A stretch of 64,000 nucleotides of DNA from Pseudoduganella ginsengisoli (GCF_009720865.1 NZ_WNLA01000019.1:87337-151336); one strand, 5' to 3'. Positions 7,867 to 16,253 are shown, counted from the stretch's first letter. Program-made: numbers and translations. Notes: a model not told the origin generated them from the letters alone.

Positions 7867-8820
7867 ATGAAACTGTATGGTGTGGCGGGACTGGCGGCAG
7901 CAGGACTGCTGGCGGGCTGTTCGGGCATCGTGGCGAATCACACTTCGCCGGACCGGATCCGGTTGGGCGACTTTCAAAAGGCGGACAGCGGCATCGTCGT
8001 GCTGTCGATGGGCTCCGACAAGGAATGCTCCGTGTACAGCAAGTTCATGTACGTCAAAGATGCGAACGGTGCGGACGTACCCGGATTTTCCGGCATGTCG
8101 ATCGATGTCTATGCGGTGAAAAGCGATTTCACGGACCACTATGGCACCGTCAACGCGCTCACTCTCCCAGCAGGCAAGTACTTCCTCGCGCCGCGCTACG
8201 CCAACTGGCAAATCGTCAGCAAGACCATGCCCATGCTGCCTTTCGAGGTGGTGCCGGGGCAGACCACGTACCTGGGCGAGGTGTACCTGAGCCCTGCATG
8301 CGGCCAGGAAAGCCGGATGCTGGTACGCGACCAGTATCCACGCGATATGCGTGTCTTGATCGGCAAAAATCCCGCATTCGCGCAGCGGCAAGTGGTCAAG
8401 CATTTGCTGCTGGATGTGAAGGATATTGGCGGTGAACAGCATGCGGCGGAATTGATAGACGCATCCGCGATCCCTGCCAGGTGGAGCGGCAATCTCGCTT
8501 GCAGTGCACGTGCGGACAGTGGCGCGAATGCTGCCGCGTTTGACGTCAAGCTGGCAATGGATGTGACGGGTAACCAGGCCGTCATCCGGCGCGCGGGAGC
8601 GGATTTGGCGGAATCGCTGACGGGCGCCGCAGTGGGCCTGGACCTGGACATGCGTGGGGAAGGCCACCGCTTGAGCGATCCGGGAAGGGCGTGGCAGTAC
8701 CGGCTGAAGGGCAAGTTTGTGCAGGATGGGCGGGCGGTGACGGCATATTCCGCGACGGGCAGCATGCTGGTAAATGGAGCGGCGGTGCGGAGTTGCCAGT
8801 TACGGATGACGCCAATGTGA
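7867..8820 (+). CDS. Hypothetical lipoprotein
   Basis: A 317-residue protein from the ATG at 7867 (gaggat ribosome site); an upstream extension lacks a signal peptide and was rejected. The lipobox LLAGC puts the acylated Cys at residue 18. The N-terminal half contains ADSGIVVLSMGSD and PAGKYFLAPRYANWQI, a pattern seen in DUF2846-like outer-envelope lipoproteins, followed by LPFEVVPGQTTYLGEVYL. The C-terminal half (about 205-317) is a separate beta-rich domain with paired cysteines. I cannot name the family with certainty. The gene stands alone, downstream of the DUF4382 scar. Confidence 0.75.
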   Translation: MKLYGVAGLAAAGLLAGCSGIVANHTSPDRIRLGDFQKADSGIVVLSMGSDKECSVYSKFMYVKDANGADVPGFSGMSIDVYAVKSDFTDHYGTVNALTLPAGKYFLAPRYANWQIVSKTMPMLPFEVVPGQTTYLGEVYLSPACGQESRMLVRDQYPRDMRVLIGKNPAFAQRQVVKHLLLDVKDIGGEQHAAELIDASAIPARWSGNLACSARADSGANAAAFDVKLAMDVTGNQAVIRRAGADLAESLTGAAVGLDLDMRGEGHRLSDPGRAWQYRLKGKFVQDGRAVTAYSATGSMLVNGAAVRSCQLRMTPM

Positions 8821-8874
8821 GTTGGCCGTGCACCGCGACTGGCATGTTCCAGTGTGGAGCAAGCACGGCTGGCA

Positions 8875-9102
8875 TCACGCCGTGCCGTTTTGTTTCCGGT
8901 GGTTTGGCGCCGCTTGCTGATCCACCGTGGCGGCGGCGGACTTCATTGCATCGCGCCGTGCGATGACTTCCTTGCGTAATTCCTGCAGCTGTTTTTCGGA
9001 CGGATCTTTAGTCAGCATCAGCGATTGCAGCTCTGCCTGATAGCGCAGCACAGCTTCGTGCCACGCGAGCCAAGCATTGAAATATTCTTCCCAGTACGAC
9101 AC
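8875..9102 (-). CDS. Small helical hypothetical protein
   Basis: 75 residues from the GTG at 9102, which has a good Shine-Dalgarno (aggtgg, seven bases before). An in-frame ATG at 9156 would add 18 basic residues but has no ribosome site. The protein opens SYWEEYFNAWLAWHEAVLRY, with aromatic residues spaced as in an amphipathic helix, then a charged helix (SEKQLQELRKEVIARRDAM). I do not recognise a family. It is transcribed away from hcp, with the intergenic palindrome at 9227 between them. Confidence 0.55.
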   Translation of the reverse strand: MSYWEEYFNAWLAWHEAVLRYQAELQSLMLTKDPSEKQLQELRKEVIARRDAMKSAAATVDQQAAPNHRKQNGTA

Positions 9103-9226
9103 TTGTTTTCCACCTGCTGGTTTTTCGCGCCTGCGATGGGCAGGCGAGGAGGCCATCCACGCCGTAGCGCACGCGAGCGTGGGCTAGCTACGTTGATGCA
9201 AGAATATCGTAATTGAAAATTCTTTT

Positions 9227-9240
9227 CCCGTGCGCACGGG
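9227..9240. promoter_or_regulatory. Perfect 14-base palindrome upstream of hcp
   Basis: cccgtgc-gcacggg is a perfect palindrome between the divergent small gene and hcp (start 9355). It may be an operator for one or both; there is no other support. Confidence 0.3.
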
Positions 9241-9354
9241 AGATTGTCGTGTTGCATTGGGTTGGCTGTTTGGTGTGCCGCCTGTCGGGCGTCAAACTCT
9301 GAATTTTCCAATCGGAAATACTGACTTCCTCATCAACTGCACAGGGAGGTCGTT

Positions 9355-9846
9355 ATGGCCATCGACGTCTATCTGCAACTGGATGGCGTGAAAGGGGAGT
9401 CGACGGATAGTGGGCATGCGGGCTGGATTGAGTGTACGTCGGCGCAATGGGGCGTGAGTCAGCCCAAGAGTGCAACGTCATCGACAGCCGGCGGCCATAC
9501 GGCCGAACGCTGTGACATCCGCAGCATTTCCATTACCAAGCTGGCGGACTTGGCCTCGCCGCTGCTGATGCAAAACTGCGCGGCTGGCCGCACGTTACCG
9601 CGAGCGCGAATTGACTTTCTGCGGGCCGATGGTCATGGTGACCGCGTCAAGTATTACGAAATTGAGCTGGAAAATGTGCTGATCGGCAGCGTGAACCAGG
9701 CGATTCATCAGGGCGACATTCTTCAGGATTCCATCAGCCTCAAGTTTTCCGTTGTGCGGTGGAAGTACACGCAGCAGCGGATTGGCGGCGGGGCGGGAGG
9801 GAATACTTCTGGTGGGTGGGATTTGTCGACTAATCGGATTGCCTAG
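9355..9846 (+). CDS. hcp: Hcp-family type VI secretion tube protein/effector carrier
   Basis: A 163-residue Hcp: it begins MAIDVYLQLDGVKGESTD and has the family features GWIECTSAQWGV, SITKLADLASPLLMQNCAAG and YYEIELENVLIGSV with a beta-rich C-terminus. Hcp hexamers stack to form the inner tube and can carry small effectors in the lumen. The ribosome site is gggaggt. No tssB/C/M or clpV genes occur in the window, so this is an orphan hcp island feeding a T6SS encoded elsewhere. The C-terminal ~15 residues after the core are Gly/Ser/Asn-rich and extra. The next gene, nine bases on, is a likely cargo enzyme. Confidence 0.93.
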   Translation: MAIDVYLQLDGVKGESTDSGHAGWIECTSAQWGVSQPKSATSSTAGGHTAERCDIRSISITKLADLASPLLMQNCAAGRTLPRARIDFLRADGHGDRVKYYEIELENVLIGSVNQAIHQGDILQDSISLKFSVVRWKYTQQRIGGGAGGNTSGGWDLSTNRIA

Positions 9847-9854
9847 GAGCGGCG

Positions 9855-10319
9855 ATGACGCAAATTATCCAGCCGCATGACAGCCGGGGCTTTGTCATGA
9901 TTCCGCAGGCGCCTGAAGATGCAGGGTATTACGTGTACGGCGAACCGGGTGCAGGCGTGAATCAGTACGTGCACCCGCAAATGCTGTCTTTGATTTTTGC
10001 CGTGGAACGGGCTTGGCAGGGCATCGATTCCCGCAAGTTCGGCGTGGGCGATATCAGCTCTGCGGGTGGGCCGAAGATGGGAGGGCATGATTCGCACCGT
10101 CGAGGTGTCGAAGTCGATATCCGTCCTTTACGTAAGGATGGAAAGGAAATTGGCTGCGTGTATCAGGACGATGCGTACGACCGCGCTGGGACGGAAAAGT
10201 TGATTAAGCTGTTTCGCAGTTGTTCTGCCAGTCCGCTGCTCATCTTCTTCAATGATGTGAAGATCCCCGGGGTTAGGCCGCTGAAGAAGCATGACAACCA
10301 CTTTCATGTTCAATTTTGA
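9855..10319 (+). CDS. LAS-type (M74/M15-like) peptidoglycan metallopeptidase, likely T6SS effector
   Basis: A 154-residue protein without a signal peptide. Zinc-site pattern of the MepA/LAS group: His81 and Asp88 in SHRRGVEVDIR (HxxxxxxD) and a C-terminal HDNHFHVQF with His149/His151. The segment GDISSAGGPKMGGHDSH is typical of penicillin-insensitive murein endopeptidases. The absence of a Sec signal, the position nine bases after hcp and the following signal-peptide proteins all argue for delivery through the Hcp tube to cut peptidoglycan cross-links in a rival. Family assignment is from motifs; delivery is inferred. Confidence 0.82.
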   Translation: MTQIIQPHDSRGFVMIPQAPEDAGYYVYGEPGAGVNQYVHPQMLSLIFAVERAWQGIDSRKFGVGDISSAGGPKMGGHDSHRRGVEVDIRPLRKDGKEIGCVYQDDAYDRAGTEKLIKLFRSCSASPLLIFFNDVKIPGVRPLKKHDNHFHVQF

Positions 10320-10326
10320 CTAGTCT

Positions 10327-10713
10327 ATGACAAGATATTTTTTGAGAGCCATTGCGGCTGGCGTATGCGTTACTGGTCTGGCACTTGCCGCATCACCAAA
10401 GGCGTGGGACGGCACATACGTGTCATTTACTGGCCGTTTCCTTATTTACTCAAAAAACTTGGATGAAAAGGCCGCGCCTACTGCAAAAGACAGGCGCATT
10501 TCCTTTTTCGTCGAAGGCGCGCTTGCGAAACAGTTGTTTGATTCAATTGGTCCGGATGAGAAAGATGCGTGTGGTGCTTCGGCTGATTTGCGGGTCCGTG
10601 AACGGGGAGATGTATCGTGCACCCTCGATAGACTGGACAAGAAAAGCCCGTACACGTGCCATTTCGGGTTGGATCTTCGATATGGGAAAAGCATCGCTGG
10701 TTCGACGTGCTGA
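10327..10713 (+). CDS. Signal-peptide protein, candidate periplasmic immunity protein for the LAS peptidase
   Basis: 128 residues starting seven bases after the peptidase stop. An N-terminal signal peptide (FLRAIAAGVCVTGLALAA, cleaved about residue 22) sends it to the periplasm. The mature part is about 105 residues with four cysteines (CGASADL, SCTLDR, TCHFGL and the C-terminal Cys) that could form two disulfides. I know no homologous family. Gene order hcp, cell-wall enzyme, exported small protein is the classic arrangement for a periplasmic T6SS immunity protein. Confidence 0.68.
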   Translation: MTRYFLRAIAAGVCVTGLALAASPKAWDGTYVSFTGRFLIYSKNLDEKAAPTAKDRRISFFVEGALAKQLFDSIGPDEKDACGASADLRVRERGDVSCTLDRLDKKSPYTCHFGLDLRYGKSIAGSTC

Positions 10714-10811
10714 TGCAGGAATGTCTGCTCAATGAACGGCCGGAGGTACAACGACAAACACAGTGATCATTTTCAATTCCAGTTCAACTAGGAATTCCCG
10801 GAGGACGACAG

Positions 10812-11198
10812 ATGTCTGTAGCCATAATTCTTGCGATGCTCAGCAAGGCCGGTCATGCAGGTTTGGAACGCAAGCCGATTCCGGCCGAGGCCCGTAAGGT
10901 CATCCAGGAAGTGCACGTAGCAGCGAAAGCAAAGAACTTTACGGCGCTTCGAAGTCAGATGGTCTCGGAATTTACCTGGAGCTTTGGCGGTGACGGTGAC
11001 GCAAGCCAGGCAATCGATGCATGGCGACGTGATCCAGCAGCCCTTCGTGAGTTACATCGGGTGACTGGTGGGCGATGTGTGTTTTATGCGGACGACAAAA
11101 ACATTCAGTGCCCGCCGAATGCTGGCTACCGCTATCGGGCTGGATTCACGAAAACAGAGCAGGGGTGGCGGATGTCGTATTTTGTCGCTGGTGATTGA
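10812..11198 (+). CDS. Small exported hypothetical protein, second immunity candidate
   Basis: 128 residues, ggaggac ribosome site. The N-terminus (SVAIILAMLSKAGHA) looks like a short signal peptide ending near residue 16, then VIQEVHVAAKAKNFTALRSQ and a WSFGGDGDASQAIDAW segment. Two cysteines remain (GGRCVFY, IQCPP). The fold outline (helix, Trp-containing turn, basic C-terminal strand, WRMSYFVAGD) resembles small periplasmic proteins often placed after cell-wall-targeting effectors. It is in the same orientation as hcp and about 100 bases downstream of the first candidate. Function is inferred from position only. Confidence 0.6.
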   Translation: MSVAIILAMLSKAGHAGLERKPIPAEARKVIQEVHVAAKAKNFTALRSQMVSEFTWSFGGDGDASQAIDAWRRDPAALRELHRVTGGRCVFYADDKNIQCPPNAGYRYRAGFTKTEQGWRMSYFVAGD

Positions 11199-11336
11199 TA
11201 TCGGGCCGTCTGCAAAATGCTTGTTTGCACATGGCCCCGATCGGCCGCATCAAACGGTTTGTCCAATGATATGGGCTCTGGCCGTGGATGCAGTTTTTCG
11301 TGATTGAATTCTGGGCGGGGCGAGACCGCCATGCAG

Positions 11337-12110
11337 TCAGTCAAGCTGCTTTTTCTGGTAATTCTCGCCAAGGCGCTTGATCGAACCATCGAGCCACATG
11401 GTTCCGACCGCCTTGTTCAAGTCTTCGATCATCCGGTACGGCACCGCCAAATTGCACGCCATGTAATGATCGACTTCCTGGATCACGAAGACGGGCTTGA
11501 TGGGCACGTTGCCCTTCTGCGCGACCAGCTTGCCGCGAAATAAACCGGTGGCCCACAGGTCGATGCGTCCGGCGGCCAGTTTATTCAAATTGAGTTCATT
11601 GGTCCCGACCAGTTCGACATTGACGTCACGGGCTTGCAGGAAAGTCGAGGGGCCATCTTGCAACAAACCGCCGATACGGTATTTCTTCGCTTCATCGAGG
11701 CTGTCGACGGTCTGGCGAAAATCGCTCTTGGCAAACAGCACCCAGGTATTTTTCGACAACGGCCCCACCCATTGAAACTGCGATTCGCGCTGGGCAAGCC
11801 GCACCACCGGGTAGACGCACGTGTCCGCTTCGTTTTGGGCGCGCCAATAGGCGCGCGCCCATGGATTGAGTTCCATCTTGCCGGCAATGTTGGCGCGGCG
11901 CGACGCCTCGGCAACCATTTCAAAGGTCAGTCCACCAATCGACTTGCTGACCGGATCCATATAGGCGAACGGGGCGTTTTCGTCCGACAGGAATTTTAAT
12001 GGCTCAAGCGGCCATGCCGGTAAGGCAAGGACGAGCCCGGCGAATGTTGCCGCCAATGTCGCAGGAAATCGTCTCCGCTTTCCGATCAGTTCCCGCACCG
12101 ACTTCCCCAT
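11337..12110 (-). CDS. Periplasmic substrate-binding-like protein, orphan
   Basis: A 257-residue protein from the ATG at 12110 (ggggaa before it). Signal peptide includes LAATFAGLVLALPAWPLEP. Family 3 binding-protein outline: LKFLSDENAPFAYMDPVSK, IGGLTFEMVAEASRRANI, MELNPWARAYWRAQNEADTC, then VLFAKSDFRQTVDSLDEAKK and LAAGRIDLWATG. It lacks neighbouring transporter genes, as do three similar genes in this window (6878, 24579, 58972). It lies inside the T6SS cargo region but on the opposite strand, so it is probably unrelated to it. Confidence 0.82.
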   Translation of the reverse strand: MGKSVRELIGKRRRFPATLAATFAGLVLALPAWPLEPLKFLSDENAPFAYMDPVSKSIGGLTFEMVAEASRRANIAGKMELNPWARAYWRAQNEADTCVYPVVRLAQRESQFQWVGPLSKNTWVLFAKSDFRQTVDSLDEAKKYRIGGLLQDGPSTFLQARDVNVELVGTNELNLNKLAAGRIDLWATGLFRGKLVAQKGNVPIKPVFVIQEVDHYMACNLAVPYRMIEDLNKAVGTMWLDGSIKRLGENYQKKQLD

Positions 12111-12567
12111 CAATTCCCCAGCAAATGGCCATCAAACCGCCGCGCCAATAAATAGTGCAGCATTGCGTCACCTGATCATGCCATGTGGCTAGGCGCGGGG
12201 GCAATCACAGTGTGGCGCTTTTGGTTCGGTTTGCTGGGCACTAATCGTGGGTTGGCTTTGCTCGGGGCCAAGACCTGTTAGCACACCTTGCGAGCCGAGC
12301 ACGGGTTCCTTCATATCGGAGACAAGATTACGATCTGTGAATCCGCCACAGAGTTTTATGCAGCCCGCAAACCACAAGGAGCTGCCGGGCTTATCTGTGC
12401 AAGAAACTTGTTCTTGCCATGTTACGTCGCTCGAGTGCTGATAGTTTTTCCTGGCTCCAACCTGTTTCGTGACTGGTCGCATGGTTGTGTCGGTGCAATT
12501 GTTGATCACAATCAATTTCGTGCAGGGAACTTTCGCTACGCTGGTTGCCATTGCATCTACCTTGGAG
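12111..12567. other. Stretch without a supported gene
   Basis: Several short frames exist on both strands, but none has a convincing start, composition or family pattern. The stretch leads into a decayed PAAR gene and may hold further degraded T6SS cargo sequence. Confidence 0.4.
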
Positions 12568-12896
12568 ATGAATGTGCGGCGTTACACTATCACACTAGGC
12601 GCTTCGACTACCGCTGGCGGCAAGGTAATTTCCGCAAGCGCCAATGGCAGTATTAACGGTCAGCAGATCGCGCTCGATAATGACCTCTGCACCTGTGGAT
12701 GTGCTATTCCAAACCCAAGGAGCGAATAAGGAGGAAGTAATCGAGCAATATTTTTCGCTGCGCAATGCGTCAGGCCATCCGGCAGCTTGGTAGGTTCGAT
12801 CACATTTATGAATCTACCGCAGCTCATGGCGGAACTATTTTCTGGAGGATTTCGCCACAGAATATTCAAGTCATGAAAGCCAAGGAGTACAAATGA
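12568..12896 (+). pseudogene. Decayed PAAR-domain (T6SS spike tip) gene
   Basis: From an ATG at 12568 or, better placed behind ggag, a GTG at 12574, the frame gives a PAAR-like start: RRYTITLGASTTAGGKVISA, then NGSINGQQIALDNDLCTCGC. PAAR proteins sharpen the VgrG spike and carry effectors, and usually run 90 or more residues. Here a stop follows at 12727-12729. The other frames then continue sensibly: EEVIEQYFSLRNASGHPAAW in one and FDHIYESTAAHGGTIFWRIS in another, ending at the start of the next gene. Several frameshifts or stops would be needed to rejoin them, so I call it a remnant. A very short real PAAR protein is the alternative. Confidence 0.5.
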
Positions 12897-13439
12897 AAAG
12901 TAACGTTCAACGGCTTCTTTCCATCTTGTCGTTTCTTATTGTTTGCCAATTTTCGGCGGCGGCGATGCCATCGAAAATAATGCAATCAACTTGCCTTCTG
13001 GGTGAGGCTGTATCGCGCGCTGTGCGTCTGTCGGAATTGTCAACAAATTTAATAAGTGAGCAAGAAAACTATTCAAGTGGGATATGACGCCATCTATTAT
13101 TTTGTAGATGGTAAGACTGAGATTGGCTATGGGGAAAAATCTGGAAAAGGCGCTCTGATATACTCCGGAAGAATCTATCCGCTGGATAACGCAAAGGTGA
13201 TTGCAAAAGGCCGCACGGTGCCATCGGAATTCAGTCCGGCGTTGGCCTCTTGGAGCAGAGTGAAAGACGCTAGCGGTTCCTATCTATGTGTTAACTTCAA
13301 CTTCGACGGCATTGGGAGAAGTGGTTCATTTCAAAATTTCAAGGGCGGATACCTCTTAGATATTGGAAATGACGAGCATCATCTTTATTACATTGAAGGA
13401 GATCTCAGGGCCATCCGCCGTGCCGTTCCCCGCCATTGA
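12893..13439 (+). pseudogene. Frameshifted gene for a secreted protein, possible immunity protein
   Basis: The frame from the ATG at 12893 has a good ribosome site (aaggag) and a signal peptide (LLSILSFLIVCQFSAAA) but stops at 13087. A second frame from 13056 to 13439 continues with YDAIYYFVDGKTEIGYGEKS and runs to PRH. Deleting one G from the ggg at 13079-13081 joins them into one protein of about 181 residues (..ENYSSG-YDAIYYF..). Both halves look protein-like. It is either a broken gene, a base-calling error or a frameshift-switched gene. It lies behind the decayed PAAR gene, so an immunity role is plausible but unproven. Confidence 0.55.
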
Positions 13440-13469
13440 TTCCAGAGAGAGACATTCTGGAAACACGGT

Positions 13470-13898
13470 ATGCGTGGCCTGACCTGCACCTTAGCCGTCA
13501 CGCTTGCTTGCCTCGCGCCTGTTGGCCAGGCGCAGGCCGGAAAACTCGCCGGAACGTTTGCGGGCACGGGACGGGCCTGTTTCGGCAAGCTAGTGGTGCA
13601 CGCGAAAACCATTTCGTGGTTGACGACATTTAGCCGCTGCGAGTCGCTGCCGTATGAACTCATTGAGCAAACCACGGACGCGGATATCGACCGCTATTCG
13701 TTCAAGTTCACCCGTCATTCGCCCCAGTGCCGCTATCGCTACATTACGGTCACGCATCGCGGGGCAAGTGGGGCGGACATTGGCTGGGGTGTCATCGGTT
13801 ATGGCAGTGAGCAAAGCCACCTTGCGGACAAGGCCAATGGCTATACGGCGAATGCGCCGAACGCGATGGCGTGCTACCTGGTGCGGGAGTCGAGGTAG
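13470..13898 (+). CDS. Periplasmic immunity-like protein, copy A
   Basis: A 142-residue protein with signal peptide (LAVTLACLAPVGQAQA, cleaved about residue 22) and mature domain GTFAGTGRACFGKLVVHAK, FSRCESLPYELIEQTTDADI, QCRYRYITVTHRGASG, ending ACYLVRES. Four mature cysteines suggest two disulfides. It is nearly identical to copy B at 20120 (about 22 differences in 142, half of them in the signal peptide). Copy B directly follows a cell-wall effector, which gives the likely job of this one: protection of the periplasm. Copy A has lost its effector; only the decayed PAAR gene and a frameshifted gene precede it. Confidence 0.82.
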   Translation: MRGLTCTLAVTLACLAPVGQAQAGKLAGTFAGTGRACFGKLVVHAKTISWLTTFSRCESLPYELIEQTTDADIDRYSFKFTRHSPQCRYRYITVTHRGASGADIGWGVIGYGSEQSHLADKANGYTANAPNAMACYLVRESR

Positions 13899-13936
13899 AA
13901 GGCACAGTGCGGCGTGTTGGTGCCTCATGTCGCAAG

Positions 13937-14168
13937 CCGAAGTGGTGAAAGAACGCGCGCCCTCGGCGCGCGGCGCTGTTTATTTACCGCTGCGCGGCAA
14001 AATAAACAGCAAATGGGCGACTCGGTCGCGTCTCGTGACCGCGCGACCGCCAGTAGGCGGATCGCTTTCGAATCCCCCGGGCAAGGCCCGCAGGGGTCTT
14101 GCTTCTCTCCGCCAAACCCAAAATGAAAAAGCCGCCCAGTGTGCGGCTTCCTCTTCGAGAGGGGGATT
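13937..14168. repeat. Direct repeat A: island boundary, copy of the tRNA-Ser downstream region
   Basis: Matches 20653-20897 over about 230 bases, with short indels. It contains, in order, a GC-rich hairpin, a long hairpin (gctgtttatttaccgc with its partner), the inverted tRNA-Ser 3'-end-like stretch, a gccgccc/gtgcggc stem like the tRNA terminator, and finally gagagggggatt at 14157-14168. That last 12-mer equals the 3' end of tRNA-Ser read on the plus strand (20886-20897). After 14168 the sequence becomes AT-rich and unrelated. The arrangement is that of an attachment or duplication boundary. Confidence 0.85.
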
Positions 14169-14364
14169 TATATCTTATTTCATATCGTTGTAAAAACGTC
14201 TGATGCAATAAATTTGATGTTCCGCATACCCCGAAGCATACCCCGTTTTTTGAAATATAATTCGATAGTTATTGCTTGATTTTTTTACTATCAAACTCGG
14301 AAATAAATTTTAATGTATCCAAAATTTCGTGAAAATTGAAAGATGTTTTCTGCATGGAAGATAT

Positions 14365-15075
14365 TCATATTGCCTTCATTTTTATTAATATAAACCTTGG
14401 CAAATGAAAGCCGCGCCCGACGAGTTCCTTGAATTCATCAATACGAAATCTGTTACTGATTAAGGTGGAAATATATTTTTCTATAGGATGGTGAAAATGC
14501 GTCGTTAAAATATTGCTCAATTCATTTTGGATTTTAAATTCTCCTTCAACTGCAAATGATTTTTTATAATTGAAATTTGGGTCTGAGGCATACCCCCAAT
14601 ATATGGGCCAGAAAAAAGGATGGGGAATAGTAATGATGAAAATTCCATTTTTTTTTATAATCTCTCGGGATGCGGAAATAAATGCTTGAAGATCTGGTGC
14701 GTTGCTTGCTGACATATTGCAAATCGCGAGATCAAACTTCTTTCCCTTTAATGCATAAGTTTCTATGCTCTCGGCATGAAAGCTGATGCCCACGCCTTTA
14801 TGCTGCTTACGTCCAATCGCGATAGATTGCTCGCTAGGATCAATGCCAACGGCTAGTTCAGCGAACTCCGCAGCTCTTTCTGTAAGCCAGCCCGTGCCGC
14901 AACCAATGTCAATCAAAGTTTTGACTCTATGAAGTTCGCTTAAAATGGCTGGGGCAAGTACAAAGTTAGCGCTGTGGTCCTTGCCAGAACATACTTGTTC
15001 ATCTCTCAGTGCCGCAATCGCATCCCACTCGCGCGTAATGCGGGCTAGGCTCTTAGATTTTTTTAAAGTTATCAT
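14365..15075 (-). CDS. Class I SAM-dependent methyltransferase
   Basis: A 236-residue protein with the Rossmann methyltransferase motifs: LIDIGCGTGWLTERAAEFA (motif I, residues ~54-72), AVGIDPSEQSIAIGRKQ (motif II), FDLAICNMSASNAPDLQAF (post-II) and IIKKNGIFIITIPHPFFWP (motif III region). The substrate is unknown; small-molecule methyltransferases with a PHPFFW segment resemble ubiquinone/menaquinone-type or tailoring enzymes. Its start overlaps the end of the upstream 2-TM gene by 23 bases, so both are translated together. It is AT-rich by eye against the GC-rich flanks and lies at the left end of the island. Confidence 0.85.
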   Translation of the reverse strand: MITLKKSKSLARITREWDAIAALRDEQVCSGKDHSANFVLAPAILSELHRVKTLIDIGCGTGWLTERAAEFAELAVGIDPSEQSIAIGRKQHKGVGISFHAESIETYALKGKKFDLAICNMSASNAPDLQAFISASREIIKKNGIFIITIPHPFFWPIYWGYASDPNFNYKKSFAVEGEFKIQNELSNILTTHFHHPIEKYISTLISNRFRIDEFKELVGRGFHLPRFILIKMKAI

Positions 15076-15664
15076 TGGCTATTTTTATAGAACGAATGAG
15101 ATCAAGGGCCATGGAATAAGTTGGATGAGACGAATCAAGCTCTTCAATAACGTGGTGCTCGTTGGGTTTACGTCGGCCAATGGCCACATATGATGAAGCT
15201 TGGTTGCCAGAATTTACAACCGTAAAGCGCGTAATTGGATCAAACCCTAATGAGCCGTAAACAATTATCTCTGCCCCAAGATTTTTTAACTCAATTAGCT
15301 CCGGCGTGGATCTGTGAACAAGAAAGGTTAATTCTCTTCGGCTGGCCTTTTGTTTTAACAAAGCATAAATTTTGGCATCTGTAACCCAACTAGCATCACG
15401 TGAGCAAATTTCGCAACGGCCACTATTCTTTAGCATGGAAAACATATAACTGTTGATGGCATCAGAGTTTCGATATCTTTTTGCGAGTCTTCGTCGTTCC
15501 TCCAGTATATCGCGGATGGCCGCGATGGTGAATATGATTGAAACAACAGCAACGAAAGTCATTTGCTTTAGAGACATGGACCCTGATACTGGACGGAGAG
15601 TGAAGAATAGACCAATTAGAGATGCAGCAGCGGCAATCCAATTGAGTAATGCTTTAATAATCAT
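15053..15664 (-). CDS. Two-transmembrane protein with unassigned cytoplasmic domain
   Basis: 203 residues. Two membrane helices occupy residues ~4-22 (ALLNWIAAAASLIGLFFTL) and ~31-52 (SLKQMTFVAVVSIIFTIAAI), followed by a basic helix (EERRRLAKRYRN). The cytoplasmic domain (about 70-200) contains GRCEICSRDASWVTDAKIYA, ELTFLVHRSTPELIEL and GAEIIVYGSLGFDPITRFTV. The last part resembles phospholipase-D-like or phosphatase-like sensor domains, but catalytic HKD residues are not complete. I do not assign a family. The gene overlaps a methyltransferase and lies with FRG genes in an AT-rich island, so a membrane-effector role in phage defence is possible. Confidence 0.65.
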   Translation of the reverse strand: MIIKALLNWIAAAASLIGLFFTLRPVSGSMSLKQMTFVAVVSIIFTIAAIRDILEERRRLAKRYRNSDAINSYMFSMLKNSGRCEICSRDASWVTDAKIYALLKQKASRRELTFLVHRSTPELIELKNLGAEIIVYGSLGFDPITRFTVVNSGNQASSYVAIGRRKPNEHHVIEELDSSHPTYSMALDLIRSIKIANDNFKKI

Positions 15665-15746
15665 GTATGAAACCTAAAAGTATTCCAACGTGATTTCCTT
15701 GCTAAGGGAAATCTGCATTTTTATCGACGGATAGCGCTTCAATCAG

Positions 15747-16253
15747 CTAAGCATCCAAAATTGAAAAGATGTCGTTAAGGGTTAGTTTGTGAAACGAGTT
15801 AATTTTTTCCGCTGCGGCTATCATTCTTTGATATTTTTCATACATCGGCGTATGACTGTTCATGCCATCATTTTTTGATAAATATTGTTCTTGTTCTTGG
15901 AATTTTCCTTGTGTATCAATAAGAAAACGGCAAAATCCAAGATATTCAGATTCATTGTTGCCATCAAAGCCAGGGAAAGTAGCCATGGGGTGGGATAATA
16001 ATTTTTCGTCTTTGGTTGACCTCTTTATATTTTCAATTGATCGGTATAGGTCTAAAATACTGATAACGAACCTACTATCCTCTTCCGGCATTTCATCTGA
16101 AATCCAATCTCCTATTTTGTGATAAAATCCCTGGTAGCCATACTCTAGAATTTCAATCAGTTCAAGATAATGAGAGGAATTTTCCTTTTCTAATTGGGAG
16201 AGTATCTTGTACTGATTTATAAGGAAGATTCGATCTTTTTTGCTTAGTTCCAT
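15747..16253 (-). CDS. YfbU family protein
   Basis: 168 residues from the ATG at 16253 (gagga ribosome site overlapping the end of the FRG gene; a TTG at 16268 is less likely). It opens ELSKKDRIFLINQYKILSQL, then YLELIEILEYGYQGFYHKIG, and the family's marked segments FPGFDGNNESEYLGFCRFLI and HTPMYEKYQRMI. This matches the layout of E. coli YfbU (about 164 residues; GFDAATEARYLGY and TPMWEKYQRM). The molecular role of YfbU is not established; overproduction has been linked to cell death in E. coli as far as I recall. It follows an FRG-domain gene by 11 bases, so the two are a translation-coupled pair. Confidence 0.85.
   Translation of the reverse strand: MELSKKDRIFLINQYKILSQLEKENSSHYLELIEILEYGYQGFYHKIGDWISDEMPEEDSRFVISILDLYRSIENIKRSTKDEKLLSHPMATFPGFDGNNESEYLGFCRFLIDTQGKFQEQEQYLSKNDGMNSHTPMYEKYQRMIAAAEKINSFHKLTLNDIFSILDA

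Noticed and set aside
9270..9290. Sigma-54 promoter before hcp
   Set aside because: A TGGC and a TGC are present, but their spacing is two bases off the -24/-12 consensus.
12189..12551. 120-codon frame on the minus strand
   Set aside because: Cys/Lys-rich random composition, no start signal, and no recognisable domain.
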